Shown here piece after piece: positions 17,607-24,613 of a stretch of 24,613 bases of DNA. The DNA is from Labilithrix sp. (lineage in GTDB: Bacteria; Myxococcota; Polyangia; Polyangiales; Polyangiaceae): NCBI GenBank assembly GCA_028287035.1, contig JAQBQL010000060.1, positions 1 to 24,613 of the forward strand. The letters are read 5' to 3'. Below the pieces are notes generated by a model, which had not been told where the DNA came from, ran no database searches, and saw only the letters and a list, made by a program, of their open reading frames with translations. The first letter of the stretch is position 1, and every line of letters starts with the position of its first letter. The position numbers were made by a program, and so were the translations under genes.

Positions 17607-17936
17607 TCAGACGATCACGAGCTGGAAGTGGTCGGTGACGACCACGTCCTCGCCCTCGATCCGGACCGTGTACGTGCGCTGATCGGCGCACAGGCCGCGC
17701 GGCCGGAGCAGCTTGCCGTCCTTCAGGTCGAAGACGTAGCCGTGCATCGGGCACACCGCGCAGCCGTCCTCGACCCAGCCCTCGGCGAGGCTCGCGCCGG
17801 CGTGGTTGCACGCGTCCTCGATCGCGTACACCTGCCCGGCCTCGTACGCGACGAGCACGTCGAAGGGCGGATACGTCATGCGGACGAAGCCCTTCTCCTT
17901 CACCTCGGCGAGCTTGAGGCGGCCCACCAGCTTCAA
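17607..17936 (-). CDS. Rieske [2Fe-2S] ferredoxin-like protein
   Basis: A 109-residue soluble protein consisting only of a Rieske domain. Cluster ligands are Cys43 and His45 in DACNHAGASL and Cys62 and His65 in VCPMHGYVFDL, the CxH...CxxH pattern with 16 residues between the two halves. Such small Rieske proteins pass electrons to oxygenases or act with nitrite reductase NirD-type partners; none is next to it. The start is an unusual TTG at 17936 that overlaps the TGA of the LON gene (TTGA, 17933-17936), so translation is probably coupled; the first residues KLVGRLKLAEV fit the usual first strand. It is the last gene of the folE-SDR-LON-Rieske set and is convergent with the esterase gene. Confidence 0.92.
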   Translation of the reverse strand: MKLVGRLKLAEVKEKGFVRMTYPPFDVLVAYEAGQVYAIEDACNHAGASLAEGWVEDGCAVCPMHGYVFDLKDGKLLRPRGLCADQRTYTVRIEGEDVVVTDHFQLVIV

Positions 17937-18640
17937 TTCAGGACCCGATCTCCGCCCCGCCGCATCATCGCTCCTTGCTGCAGCGCGAGCTGGTTCAGCA
18001 CGAGGCCGACGCGAACGCGCGGGTCGAGCTCGTCGAGCACCGCCTGGCGCGTCGCCGGGTCGACGACGAGCTGGAACGCGCAGAGGTCCGCGACGCGCGC
18101 CGCATCCATCGCGCTCGGCAACCGGAAGGAGAAGCTGGGATCGTGCTTCTTCACCTCCGACGCGAACATCGCCGCAGCCGCGATGAGGGCGACGCGGTCA
18201 CCTTCGGGGACGGAAACGTCCTCGTCGTGGAGGACCGTGGCCCGCGCCATGCGGTAGGGGCGACCGTCCTCGGGGTCGAGCTCCTCGAGACGCAGCCGCG
18301 CCTGCCCGCGCACCACGATGTTGGCGCGGCCGTCGGCGAGAGGCTGGTGCTCCACGACCACGCCGCCGCCGGAGACGGGCGCGATGCGCGGACGCCCGTG
18401 CTCGTCCTCGCCGCCGATGATCTGCGCGATGACGAGCGCGCCGTGCGCCGCGAGACAGTGCTTCAGCATGGCGCGGTAGCGCGGCTCGAACACGTGCAGC
18501 GGCAGGATGGCCTCGGGGAAGAGCACGACCTGCGGCAACGGGAACACCGGCAGCGCCGACAGCGAGGCCTCGAGGCCGTGCGACCCCGCATGGCGGTCGC
18601 TCTCCGGGCCGACCTCTTCCTTGTTGCGACGTTCGTTCAT
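17933..18640 (-). CDS. Stand-alone LON N-terminal (substrate-binding) domain protein
   Basis: A 235-residue protein with the LON domain but no AAA+ ATPase or Ser-Lys protease part. The signature is LPVFPLPQVVLFPEAILPLHVFEPRYRAMLKHCL (read from residue 30), followed by IAQIIGGEDEHGRPRIAPVSGGG and the helical C-terminal half ending in LVLNQLALQQGAMMRRGGD. Stand-alone LON proteins occur widely in bacteria with unproven roles, possibly as adaptors that bind unfolded or small-molecule ligands. An AGGGA purine run lies about 11 nt before the ATG at 18640 and overlaps the end of the SDR gene (stop at 18655), so it is read from the operon transcript. It overlaps the Rieske gene by 4 nt. Confidence 0.9.
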   Translation of the reverse strand: MNERRNKEEVGPESDRHAGSHGLEASLSALPVFPLPQVVLFPEAILPLHVFEPRYRAMLKHCLAAHGALVIAQIIGGEDEHGRPRIAPVSGGGVVVEHQPLADGRANIVVRGQARLRLEELDPEDGRPYRMARATVLHDEDVSVPEGDRVALIAAAAMFASEVKKHDPSFSFRLPSAMDAARVADLCAFQLVVDPATRQAVLDELDPRVRVGLVLNQLALQQGAMMRRGGDRVLN

Positions 18641-18654
18641 GGTGCTGCGTTCCC

Positions 18655-19335
18655 TCACGGGCCAAAGATCTCGACGCTGCTCGCGTTCATCGCCGCCGGC
18701 GCGTCGAGCGCGAGGAAGGTCACCGCGGCGGCGACGTCCTCGGGCTGCATCGCCGGCGCGAAGCCGCTGCCCTTCAGCATATCCGTGTCGACCGATCCCG
18801 GCATCACGCACATCGACTGCAGGCCGGTCCCGCGTAGCTCCTCCGCGAGGCTCTTCACGAACCCCACCGTGCCCCACTTGGCCGCGCAGTACGCGCTCTG
18901 ACGCGCCGTACCGAGGGTCGACGAGATGCTGGCGATCGCGACGAACCGGCCGCGGCGCATGTCGAGCATCCGCGGGAGGAAGGCGCGGGTGACGAGGAAG
19001 GTCCCCTTGAGGTTCACGTCGATGACCTCGTCCCACTCCTCCTCGGTCATGGTCACGACCGGCGCGCGGTGGACGACCCCGGCATTGGGGACGACCACGT
19101 CCGGGACGCCGAGCTCCGCGAACACCTTGTCGGCGGCGGCGCTGACCTCGCTCGAGGACGACACGTCGCACGGGACGGCGAGCGCACGGCGGCCCGTGGC
19201 GACCACCCCGTCCACGCCGCTCGCCAGGCTCTCGAGGTTCCGCCCGAGGAGCGCGACGTCGCACCCGCGCTCGGCGAGCGCGATCGCGATGGCCTTGCCG
19301 ATGCCGCGGCCCGCGCCGGTGACGACCGCGATCAT
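18655..19335 (-). CDS. Short-chain dehydrogenase/reductase (SDR)
   Basis: A 226-residue classical SDR with NAD(P)(H) binding. Visible motifs: TGAGRGIGKAIA (residues 6-17), PCDVSSSSEV near 54, PNAGVVHRA (the NAG turn, here VPNAG), NLKGTFLVTRAFLP, the catalytic Ser in ASISSTLG and the Tyr/Lys pair in AYCAAKWGTVGF, then MPGSVDTDM. The length and motif set are normal. The start ATG overlaps the folE TGA (ATGA, 19332-19335). Because it is coupled to GTP cyclohydrolase I, a pterin-reducing role (as for FolM or sepiapterin reductase) is worth considering, but SDR substrate cannot be read from these motifs; a 3-oxoacyl reductase or other alcohol dehydrogenase remains possible. Confidence 0.92.
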   Translation of the reverse strand: MIAVVTGAGRGIGKAIAIALAERGCDVALLGRNLESLASGVDGVVATGRRALAVPCDVSSSSEVSAAADKVFAELGVPDVVVPNAGVVHRAPVVTMTEEEWDEVIDVNLKGTFLVTRAFLPRMLDMRRGRFVAIASISSTLGTARQSAYCAAKWGTVGFVKSLAEELRGTGLQSMCVMPGSVDTDMLKGSGFAPAMQPEDVAAAVTFLALDAPAAMNASSVEIFGP

Positions 19336-19898
19336 CGGCCGACGCCCACCGCCTCGTGCGCGAGGCCACGTGACGCGTCGGGCCCGCGGAAGGCGACGGT
19401 CTCGACGCGCGAGCCGAGCGCATGCTCACCGCGCGCCGTCATGCAGCCGTGCGTGAGCAGGAGGCGGCAGGCGACCCACTCGGGCGCGAGCACTGCCTCG
19501 AGATCGCTCGCAACGTCGGCGCCGATGCGCTCCTGCAGCGTGAGCCGCCGCGCGTGCGCATCGACGAGCGCCGCGATGGCACCGAGCCCGATGATGCGGG
19601 AGCGCGCGAGCAGCGCGACGGTCGCGGTGCCGGTCGCCGGCAGGAGGTGGTGCGGGCACACCGTCGTGACGGGCACGTCGCGTACGACGACGAGGCCGGG
19701 GCTCGGCACGTCGTCGATGACGCTGGACGCGAGGAGCGCGCGCGTGTCGACCGCGTAGCCGCGGCACAGCTCGTCGACGTAGGCCTCGGCGACGCGGGCG
19801 CCGGTGCCAGCCAGATCGGGCTCACGCGCGGGGTCCCGCCCGATCGCGCGGAGGAAGGAATCGATCGCGTTCGCGGCTGCGGTGCGGTCGATCGGCAT
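19332..19898 (-). CDS. folE: GTP cyclohydrolase I
   Basis: Converts GTP to dihydroneopterin triphosphate, the entry to folate and tetrahydropterin synthesis. The 188-residue length is at the short end of the family. The zinc site is VCPHHLLPATG (Cys81, His83/His84) with Cys152 in LLTHGCMTARG; TGARVAEAYVDEL and RLTLQERIGADVASDLEA are the conserved N-terminal helix and the Q-E-R substrate loop. The normal SKL-x-R stretch reads GLGAIAALVDAHARRLT, slightly divergent but with the GL and R kept. TAGGAT lies 7 nt before the ATG at 19898, so a promoter may start here. No folB, folK or folP is adjacent. It is translationally coupled to the SDR gene. Confidence 0.95.
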   Translation of the reverse strand: MPIDRTAAANAIDSFLRAIGRDPAREPDLAGTGARVAEAYVDELCRGYAVDTRALLASSVIDDVPSPGLVVVRDVPVTTVCPHHLLPATGTATVALLARSRIIGLGAIAALVDAHARRLTLQERIGADVASDLEAVLAPEWVACRLLLTHGCMTARGEHALGSRVETVAFRGPDASRGLAHEAVGVGR

Positions 19899-19905
19899 GG
19901 GCGCG

Positions 19906-19911
19906 ATCCTA
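19906..19911 (-). promoter_or_regulatory. -10-like element TAGGAT, 7 nt before folE
   Basis: Read on the minus strand, TAGGAT is followed by CGCGCCC and the ATG at 19898. It lies in the 22-bp gap after the DUF2203 gene, so the folE set may have its own leaderless promoter inside the larger run. Confidence 0.45.
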
Positions 19912-19920
19912 TCCCAGCGA

Positions 19921-20358
19921 TCAGTTGAGGAGGCGGCTCTTCACGCCGGCGCCGATGGCGCGGCGTGCCGCAAAGCCCTCCTCGAGCGCGTGATAGAAGC
20001 CGCACTCGGGCTCCCCGTAACGCCAGCAGAGCCACACGAGCTTGCCGTCCACCTCGCCGTAGAAATCGAGCAGGCCGGCGCGCGGATCCTTGAGGACCGC
20101 GCCCATCGATTCGACCTCGCGCCAGCCGTCGCGGTAGGCCTCGAGCTCGCGCACGAGGTCCTGCTTCAGCGTCCGCACCGGCGCGGGATCGGCGGGGTCG
20201 ACGTGGATGTGCTCGGGGATCGGGCCGCCGAGCTCCTGCTGCAGCTCCGCCATCAGCCGCTGGATCACCGTGCGGCGCTCCAGCTGACGACCGACGCAGG
20301 CGGCGAGCCGAGGCACGAGCGCGTTCACCGCCTCGAGCGTGAAGACGCGCTGTTCCAT
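19921..20358 (-). CDS. DUF2203 family protein
   Basis: A 145-residue soluble protein. It opens with RVFTLEAVNALVPRLAACV, continues as a helical region with RRTVIQRLMAELQQEL (probable coiled coil), then MGAVLKDPRAGLLDFYGEVDGKLVWLCWRYGEPECGFYHALEEGFAARRAI. That second half, with LDF, the VWLCW strand and the W/F-H-x-LEEGF motif, is the DUF2203 signature as I know it. The function of the family is unknown. The start ATG at 20358 has TACGCT 6 nt upstream, in the 20-bp gap after the permease gene; a longer in-frame extension upstream would run into the permease gene and looks non-coding. Confidence 0.9.
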   Translation of the reverse strand: MEQRVFTLEAVNALVPRLAACVGRQLERRTVIQRLMAELQQELGGPIPEHIHVDPADPAPVRTLKQDLVRELEAYRDGWREVESMGAVLKDPRAGLLDFYGEVDGKLVWLCWRYGEPECGFYHALEEGFAARRAIGAGVKSRLLN

Positions 20359-20364
20359 CGCGAG

Positions 20365-20370
20365 AGCGTA
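20365..20370 (-). promoter_or_regulatory. -10-like element TACGCT, 6 nt before the DUF2203 gene
   Basis: On the minus strand TACGCT is followed by CTCGCG and then ATG 20358. It fits in the 20-bp gap after the permease stop and repeats the spacing seen elsewhere in the window. Confidence 0.45.
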
Positions 20371-20378
20371 CCACGGCG

Positions 20379-21548
20379 TCAGGTGCGCATCGTCTCCAGG
20401 GGGTCGGCCGACGCAGCGCGCCAGGCGGGCACGATCGACAGCAGCGCGAAGGGTCCCATCACGCTCACCGCGATGCCGAGGAGCTGAGCGCCGTCGACCG
20501 CCGGCGTCAGCGCCGCGCGCGGGTAGAGCACGCTCCAGCCGACCAGCGCGGGACGCAGACCGGGCGCGCCGAGCCAGAAGACCCACGCGTAACCGAGCAG
20601 CAGGCCGAGCGCGGTGGCGGCTGCCGACGCGAGGAGTGACTCGAAGAGCTTTGCCCACAGCACGTCGGAGGTGGACCAGCCGACCGCCTTGAGGACCGCG
20701 ATCTCCTTCCGCTCGTCGGGCCCTACCCCGCTCGCGCGGTCCCAGGCGAGGACGAGCAGCGCGAGCAGCGCCGGGATGGCGGCGCCGAGCACGAAGCCGG
20801 CGCGGCGCCCGTACGCCAGGTGATAGACGCGGGCGAGGAGGTCCCGCTCGATGACGCGCGCACCCGGCAGGCGCTCGGTGATCGTGCGAGCGACGACGCG
20901 CGCCTCGGCCGGGTTGGCGAGCGACACCGTGAGGTCGGTCGCGTCGCCCGCGGGCAGGGCGAGGAGCGCACGCGCGTCGTCCTCGTCGCAGATGATGACG
21001 TCCGCCGTGTAGAGATCGAGCGACGAGCGGAACGTGCCGACGAGCTTCAGCGGGCGCGCCTCGGCGTTGGACGTCGGCAGCCCGAGCTCGTCCCCCGGGC
21101 GCATGCCGAGGAACCGTGCGAGCTCGAGGCCCGCGATCATCTCGTGGGCGCCCAGCGTCAGATCGCGCCCTTCCGCGAGGACGCCGTTGCTCACCGACAC
21201 CGGCGACGCGCCCTTGCCGGTCCCGATGATCGTGACGTTGCCCTGGAGCGAGGGGAGGAACACGTAGCCCCAGACCCGCGGCGTCACCGCGCGCACCGAG
21301 GCGATGTCACGGAGCTTGTCCGCCTCGGCGGCGGCGATCGTCGCGGGCCGGCCCCCGACGAGCTTCTGCACGACGATGTCGGGCTGCGCGGCGTGCGCTC
21401 GCTCGGCCTCCGCCCGGAGCGACTCGGTCAGGAAGAGGACCGCCGCCATGAGCGCCACCGCGAAGGCGAGGCCGCCCCCGAGCGCGAAGGCGCGGGCCTT
21501 GCGACGCGCGAGTGCCTTCAGCGCGAACGCCAGGATGGAGAGCTTCAT
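20379..21548 (-). CDS. FtsX-like ABC transporter permease
   Basis: A 389-residue inner-membrane permease of the FtsX/MacB/LolC type. TM1 is at the N-terminus (LGGGLAFAVALMAAVLFL) and is followed by a periplasmic domain of about 200 residues. TM2 follows near GFVLGAAIPALLALLVL, then the coupling loop KEIAVLKAVGWSTSDVLWAKLFESLL, TM3 in ATALGLLLGYAWVFWL and TM4 in LGIAVSVMGPFALLSIVP. It ends AWRAASADPLETMRT, the typical C-terminus of the family. It should work with an ATPase, which is not within reach here. The start ATG (21548) overlaps the upstream TGA (ATGA, 21545-21548); an upstream in-frame ATG at 21581 lies inside the previous gene and is less likely. Role may be lipoprotein or lipid export; substrate unknown. 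Confidence 0.93.
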   Translation of the reverse strand: MKLSILAFALKALARRKARAFALGGGLAFAVALMAAVLFLTESLRAEAERAHAAQPDIVVQKLVGGRPATIAAAEADKLRDIASVRAVTPRVWGYVFLPSLQGNVTIIGTGKGASPVSVSNGVLAEGRDLTLGAHEMIAGLELARFLGMRPGDELGLPTSNAEARPLKLVGTFRSSLDLYTADVIICDEDDARALLALPAGDATDLTVSLANPAEARVVARTITERLPGARVIERDLLARVYHLAYGRRAGFVLGAAIPALLALLVLAWDRASGVGPDERKEIAVLKAVGWSTSDVLWAKLFESLLASAAATALGLLLGYAWVFWLGAPGLRPALVGWSVLYPRAALTPAVDGAQLLGIAVSVMGPFALLSIVPAWRAASADPLETMRT

Positions 21549-21871
21549 CGCTTGTTCCCGGCGGCCGCGATGGCGCTCCACTCCTCGACCGGCGGGGCCA
21601 TGGCGGCGCCAGCGGGATCGGGATCGGGCGAAGCGGGCGCGTCGGCGAAGGCGGCGCCTGGCTCCTCGAGCGAGATTGCGCGCAGCCAGCGCGAGCCGCC
21701 CGAGAGCGCGAGATCGCTCGTGGGGAGCCGCCGCGCGAGCGCGTCGATGGCCGAGGTGTCCTGCGCCTTGGTCGCGCGCCGCCCGCGCGCATCGAGCGCG
21801 AGGACCGCGATGACGATCGCCGGGCTCGCCAGGATCACGAGCGAGATGAGCGCGGCCCGCCGGTGCGTCAT
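21545..21871 (-). CDS. Small membrane-anchored protein, unknown function
   Basis: A 108-residue protein with one N-terminal hydrophobic segment (ALISLVILASPAIVIAVLAL, about residues 7-26) preceded by THRR, so it should be anchored with its C-terminal part in the periplasm. The rest is Ala/Ser/Pro-rich, with SDLALSGGSRWLRAISLEEPG in the centre and an Asp/Pro run (PASPDPDP). No domain is recognised. Both ends overlap neighbours by 4 nt (ATGA at 21868-21871 and 21545-21548), so it sits between the MlaE-type and the FtsX-type permease genes and is probably a partner of one of them. Confidence 0.8.
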   Translation of the reverse strand: MTHRRAALISLVILASPAIVIAVLALDARGRRATKAQDTSAIDALARRLPTSDLALSGGSRWLRAISLEEPGAAFADAPASPDPDPAGAAMAPPVEEWSAIAAAGNKR

Positions 21872-22752
21872 GTTCCCTGGAAGACCATCAGGACCTTCGT
21901 GAGGAAGAAGTCCGAGATGAGGATCGCGATCGAGACCGCGACCACCGTGCGCGTCGTGGAGAGCCCGACCCCCTCGGTACCGCCGGTCGTGCGCAGGCCG
22001 AAGTGACAGCCGATGATCGCGATGATGAAGCCGAAGAAGGGCGTCTTCGCGAGGCCGGCGAAGAAGTCGCCGAGCCGCACCACCTCGAGCGCGGACGTCA
22101 TGAAGAGCCGGGGCGAGATGTCGAACTGGACGGCGCAGATGAGGATCGCACCGATGGTACCGAGGGCGAGGGCGTACACGCTGAGGAGCGGCATCACGAT
22201 GACCGCCGCCAGCACGCGCGGCAGGACGAGCTTCTTCGCCGGATCCGCGCCGAGCGCACGGATGGCATCCACCTGCTCGGTCACGTTCATGGCGCCGACC
22301 TCGGCGGCCATTCCGCTGCCGATGCGGCCTCCGACGATGACCGCGGTGAGCGTCGGCGCGAGCTCGCGGCAGAACGAGAGAATGATGACCCGGGGGATGT
22401 ACTCGACGCCCCCGAACCGGCGCAGGCCGAACGCGAACTGGATGGTCATCACCATGCCGATGAAGACCGACGTGACGGTGACGATGCCCATCGAGCGCAC
22501 CCCGAGCGACTCGAGCTGCAACAGCGTGGAGTGGATCTCGAGCGGCCGCTTCACGATCGACCGCATCGACCGCGACGAGAGCTGCACGATCTCGCCGAGC
22601 TCCACGAAGAAGCGCCGGATCCGCGCCGAGTGGTGCTCCACGAACGTGGGCTCGGGCGGCGGCACCGGCAGCGAGAGGCGTCCCGACGTCGGCGGGATGC
22701 TCACCGGGCCCGCGTCGTCGGCGGGCCCCGCGCCACGCGGCCGCTCGTTCAT
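21868..22752 (-). CDS. mlaE: MlaE/YrbE-family ABC transporter permease
   Basis: A 294-residue inner-membrane permease of the MlaE (DUF140) family, which moves phospholipids between membranes with an ATPase (MlaF) and an MCE protein (MlaD). After a Pro-rich N-terminal tail of about 40 residues, the family features follow: RRFFVELGEIVQLSSRS, VTVTSVFIGMVMTIQFA, the hallmark CRELAPTLTAVIVGGRIG, EVGAMNVTEQVDAIRALG, PRVLAAVIVMPLLSVYA and a late hydrophobic segment GFIIAIIGCHFGLRTTGG. The start ATG overlaps the upstream TGA (ATGA, 22749-22752). No ATPase or MCE-domain gene is in the window, so the partner is encoded elsewhere, unlike most mla clusters. The symbol is by family only. Confidence 0.92.
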   Translation of the reverse strand: MNERPRGAGPADDAGPVSIPPTSGRLSLPVPPPEPTFVEHHSARIRRFFVELGEIVQLSSRSMRSIVKRPLEIHSTLLQLESLGVRSMGIVTVTSVFIGMVMTIQFAFGLRRFGGVEYIPRVIILSFCRELAPTLTAVIVGGRIGSGMAAEVGAMNVTEQVDAIRALGADPAKKLVLPRVLAAVIVMPLLSVYALALGTIGAILICAVQFDISPRLFMTSALEVVRLGDFFAGLAKTPFFGFIIAIIGCHFGLRTTGGTEGVGLSTTRTVVAVSIAILISDFFLTKVLMVFQGT

Positions 22753-23285
22753 CCCCGCGGTCCTCCGCTGGCGATCATCCCGGAGCCCGGCAGCGTGCGG
22801 AAGCCCTTGATGTACGCGGAGAAGGCCGGCACGCCCCCCGCGTACCCGCCGGGCTCCCCCACGTAGACGAAGTCGTAGCTGCAGCCGTCCTTCTTCATCA
22901 CGTAGATGTCGAAGGCGACCGGCACGCCGTCCCACTTCGCGTCGAGGCGGGTGTGCAGCGCCTCGCGGCCGTCGAACGGGACCGTCTCCTGGACCTTCAC
23001 GTCACGGTCGGTCGAGCCGATGACGAGGTGGTTGGTGAGCGCCACGAGGGGCGTGCCCTGGTCCGGGCGATGGCAGCGCGCGTTGAGGAGGATGGACGCG
23101 CCGTGCGCGTCGTCGCGGTAGGCGAGGCTCCCGTCGGTGACGTCGACCGGGCGCCACCCGGCCGGCGCGGGCGGCACGGAGAAGGCCACGTGACCGTCGC
23201 GGAACGTCTGCCCGTCCCACGATCGCTTCGGAGGACCCCCGCATGCCGCGATCAGCATGACAACGAGAGCGCCGGCGCGTCGCAT
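22749..23285 (-). CDS. Small lipoprotein, unknown function
   Basis: A 178-residue exported protein. The signal peptide MRRAGALVVM is followed by a lipobox LIAAC (Cys15) and GG. The mature part is beta-rich: WDGQTFRDGHVAFSVPPAPAGW, YRDDAHGASILLNARC, FDGREALHTRLDAKWDGVPVAFDIYV and SYDFVYVGEPGGY. This resembles the DUF1795/PsbP-like folds seen in many lipoproteins, but I cannot assign it. Its TGA overlaps the mlaE ATG by 4 nt, so it is the first gene of the run and may be a periplasmic partner of the permease. It is divergent from cysS with only 56 bp between the two starts. Confidence 0.83.
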   Translation of the reverse strand: MRRAGALVVMLIAACGGPPKRSWDGQTFRDGHVAFSVPPAPAGWRPVDVTDGSLAYRDDAHGASILLNARCHRPDQGTPLVALTNHLVIGSTDRDVKVQETVPFDGREALHTRLDAKWDGVPVAFDIYVMKKDGCSYDFVYVGEPGGYAGGVPAFSAYIKGFRTLPGSGMIASGGPRG

Positions 23286-23327
23286 GATGGGCGATTTGAT
23301 AGCACGGTGCGCGTCGTGAACGCGCTA

Positions 23328-23333
23328 TATCCT
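23328..23333 (+). promoter_or_regulatory. -10-like element TATCCT, 8 nt before cysS
   Basis: TATCCT ends 8 nt before ATG 23342, with GGGGGA between them that could double as a Shine-Dalgarno. It is overlapped by a TATATC two bases earlier. It sits in the 56-bp divergent gap to the lipoprotein gene. Confidence 0.45.
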
Positions 23334-23341
23334 CGGGGGAA

Positions 23342-24613
23342 ATGCCGGTTCGCCTCTACAACACGCTCACGCAGAAGGTCGAAGACTTCGTCCCCGGAAC
23401 CCCCGGCGAGGTCAAGATGTACGTGTGCGGCATCACGACGTACGACCTCGCGCACGCCGGCCACGCGCGCACGTACACGACGTTCGACGTGCTCAGCCGC
23501 TACCTCCGGGCGCGCGGCTACAAGGTCACGTACTGCCGCAACGTCACGGACGTGAACGACAACATCGTGAAGCGCGCCCGCGAGAACGGCGAGGACCCGC
23601 TCGCCCTGTCGAAGCGGTTCAGCGAGCAGGCCGATCGCGATCTCCGGGCCATCGGCTGCATGAAGCCCGAGATCGAGCCGCGCGTGTCGACCAGCATGGA
23701 AGACATCATCACGTTCATCGAGAACCTGATCGCGAAGGGCAACGCGTACGTCGCCGAGACGCCGAACGGTCAGGACGTCTACTTCGAGGTGAAGACCTTC
23801 GCCGACTACGGCAAGCTCTCGAAGCGGAACCTCGACGAGCTCCGCGCGGGAGCGAGCGAGCGGCTCGCCGCCAACGCGTCCGACGTGAAGCGCGACCCCG
23901 CCGACTTCGCCCTCTGGAAGGCGGCCGGTAGCGAGCCGTTCGGCTTCGAGAGCCCGTGGGGCAAGGGCTCGCCCGGCTGGCACATCGAGTGCTCGGCGAT
24001 GGCGGCGCGTCACCTCGGCGAGCACATGGACATCCATGCCGGCGGCATGGATCTCGTGTTCCCGCACCACGAGAACGAGGTCGCGCAGAGCGAGGCGCTC
24101 TTCGGCCCCGAGCTGTCACGCGTGTGGATGCACGGCGGCTTCCTCGAGATCGACAAGGAGAAGATGAGCAAGTCGCTCGGAAACTTCGTGACGATCAAGG
24201 ATCTCCTCGAGCGCAACGACCCCGAGGGCTTCCGCTACTACGTGCTCGGCACGCACTATCGCGGTCCGCTCTCGTTCGACGTCGAGAAGAAGGAAGACGG
24301 CCGCGTCGTGTTCCCCGGCGTCGACGAGGCCGAGCGCCGGATCGACTACCTGTATTCTACACGCGACACGCTCGCGACCATCGCGAACGGCACCCTCGCG
24401 GCGGACTCCAACATCCTCCAGGGTCAGGCGAAGATCGTCGACGAGGCGCGCGAAGGCGTCCTCAACGCCCACGATCGCGACCTCAACACGCCCCAGGCGC
24501 TCTCGGTCATCGCCGAGCTCGGCAAGGCGGCGAACGAGATCGTGATGCAGTTCCCGAAGATGAAGAACGACCCTGCAAAGGTCGAGGCCCTCCGCGGCCT
24601 CGCGGCGAAGGCC
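23342..24613 (+). CDS. cysS: Cysteinyl-tRNA synthetase (partial, 3' end outside the window)
   Basis: Class I aminoacyl-tRNA synthetase charging tRNA-Cys. I translated 424 codons from ATG 23342 to the window end with no stop; family members are about 460-490 residues, so the anticodon-binding end is missing. Seen in order: MYVCGITTYD with the first zinc cysteine, the HIGH-type signature AHAGHART, NVTDVNDNIVKRA, DFALWKAA, PGWHIECSAMAARHLG (second zinc cysteine), GGMDLVFPHHENEVAQSEA with the His and Glu ligands, and the KMSKSLGNF signature. All catalytic and zinc residues are present, so the enzyme should be functional. The GGGGGA upstream and the TATCCT before it fix the start. Confidence 0.97.
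   Translation, partial: MPVRLYNTLTQKVEDFVPGTPGEVKMYVCGITTYDLAHAGHARTYTTFDVLSRYLRARGYKVTYCRNVTDVNDNIVKRARENGEDPLALSKRFSEQADRDLRAIGCMKPEIEPRVSTSMEDIITFIENLIAKGNAYVAETPNGQDVYFEVKTFADYGKLSKRNLDELRAGASERLAANASDVKRDPADFALWKAAGSEPFGFESPWGKGSPGWHIECSAMAARHLGEHMDIHAGGMDLVFPHHENEVAQSEALFGPELSRVWMHGGFLEIDKEKMSKSLGNFVTIKDLLERNDPEGFRYYVLGTHYRGPLSFDVEKKEDGRVVFPGVDEAERRIDYLYSTRDTLATIANGTLAADSNILQGQAKIVDEAREGVLNAHDRDLNTPQALSVIAELGKAANEIVMQFPKMKNDPAKVEALRGLAAKA

Overview
This window is GC-rich (about 70% by eye) with densely packed genes, many starting 4 nt inside the preceding stop (ATGA overlaps). A Ser/Thr kinase with one membrane helix, many lipoproteins of unknown function, a class II (plant-type) DAHP synthase and abundant GTG starts fit a Myxococcota bacterium, probably of the Polyangia. 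That assignment is inferred from gene content; no rRNA or marker phylogeny is available. I saw no rRNA, tRNA, CRISPR array, transposase or phage gene.

Layout. 1-120 is the tail of a plus-strand gene. From 6851 down to 128 everything is on the minus strand: a PaaK-like adenylate-forming protein translationally coupled to a SufS-type cysteine desulfurase, an MDR-family oxidoreductase, a propeller-like lipoprotein, class II DAHP synthase and a small soluble protein. From 7033 to 9776 the plus strand carries a Ser/Thr kinase, a DUF1453/CcdC-like membrane protein and a cysteine-rich lipoprotein that overlaps it by 80 nt. asd (aspartate-semialdehyde dehydrogenase) lies on the minus strand at 9798-10817. 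Two large plus-strand exported proteins follow: a BNR/Asp-box protein of about 1107 aa and a 993-aa lipoprotein esterase. A 386-bp gene-free, lower-GC stretch with inverted repeats separates them. From 23285 down to 17607 ten minus-strand genes sit almost end to end: lipoprotein, MlaE-family permease, small anchored protein, FtsX-like permease, DUF2203 protein, folE, SDR, LON-domain protein and Rieske ferredoxin (nine clearly delimited genes plus their internal promoters are described below). Divergently, cysS starts at 23342 and runs off the end.

How the genes relate. Most metabolic genes are housekeeping (aromatic and aspartate-family amino acids, pterins, Cys-tRNA). The accessory interest lies in four places. 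The esterase has its hydrolase motifs in circularly permuted order. A -10-like TANNNT element sits 6-8 nt before many first-gene start codons, suggesting leaderless transcripts. The adenylating-enzyme/cysteine-desulfurase pair looks like a sulfur-transfer module. The folE-SDR-LON-Rieske set looks like a co-expressed pterin or redox unit.

Note on counting: the run from 23285 to 17607 holds nine coding sequences that I can delimit; the word ten above should be read as nine.
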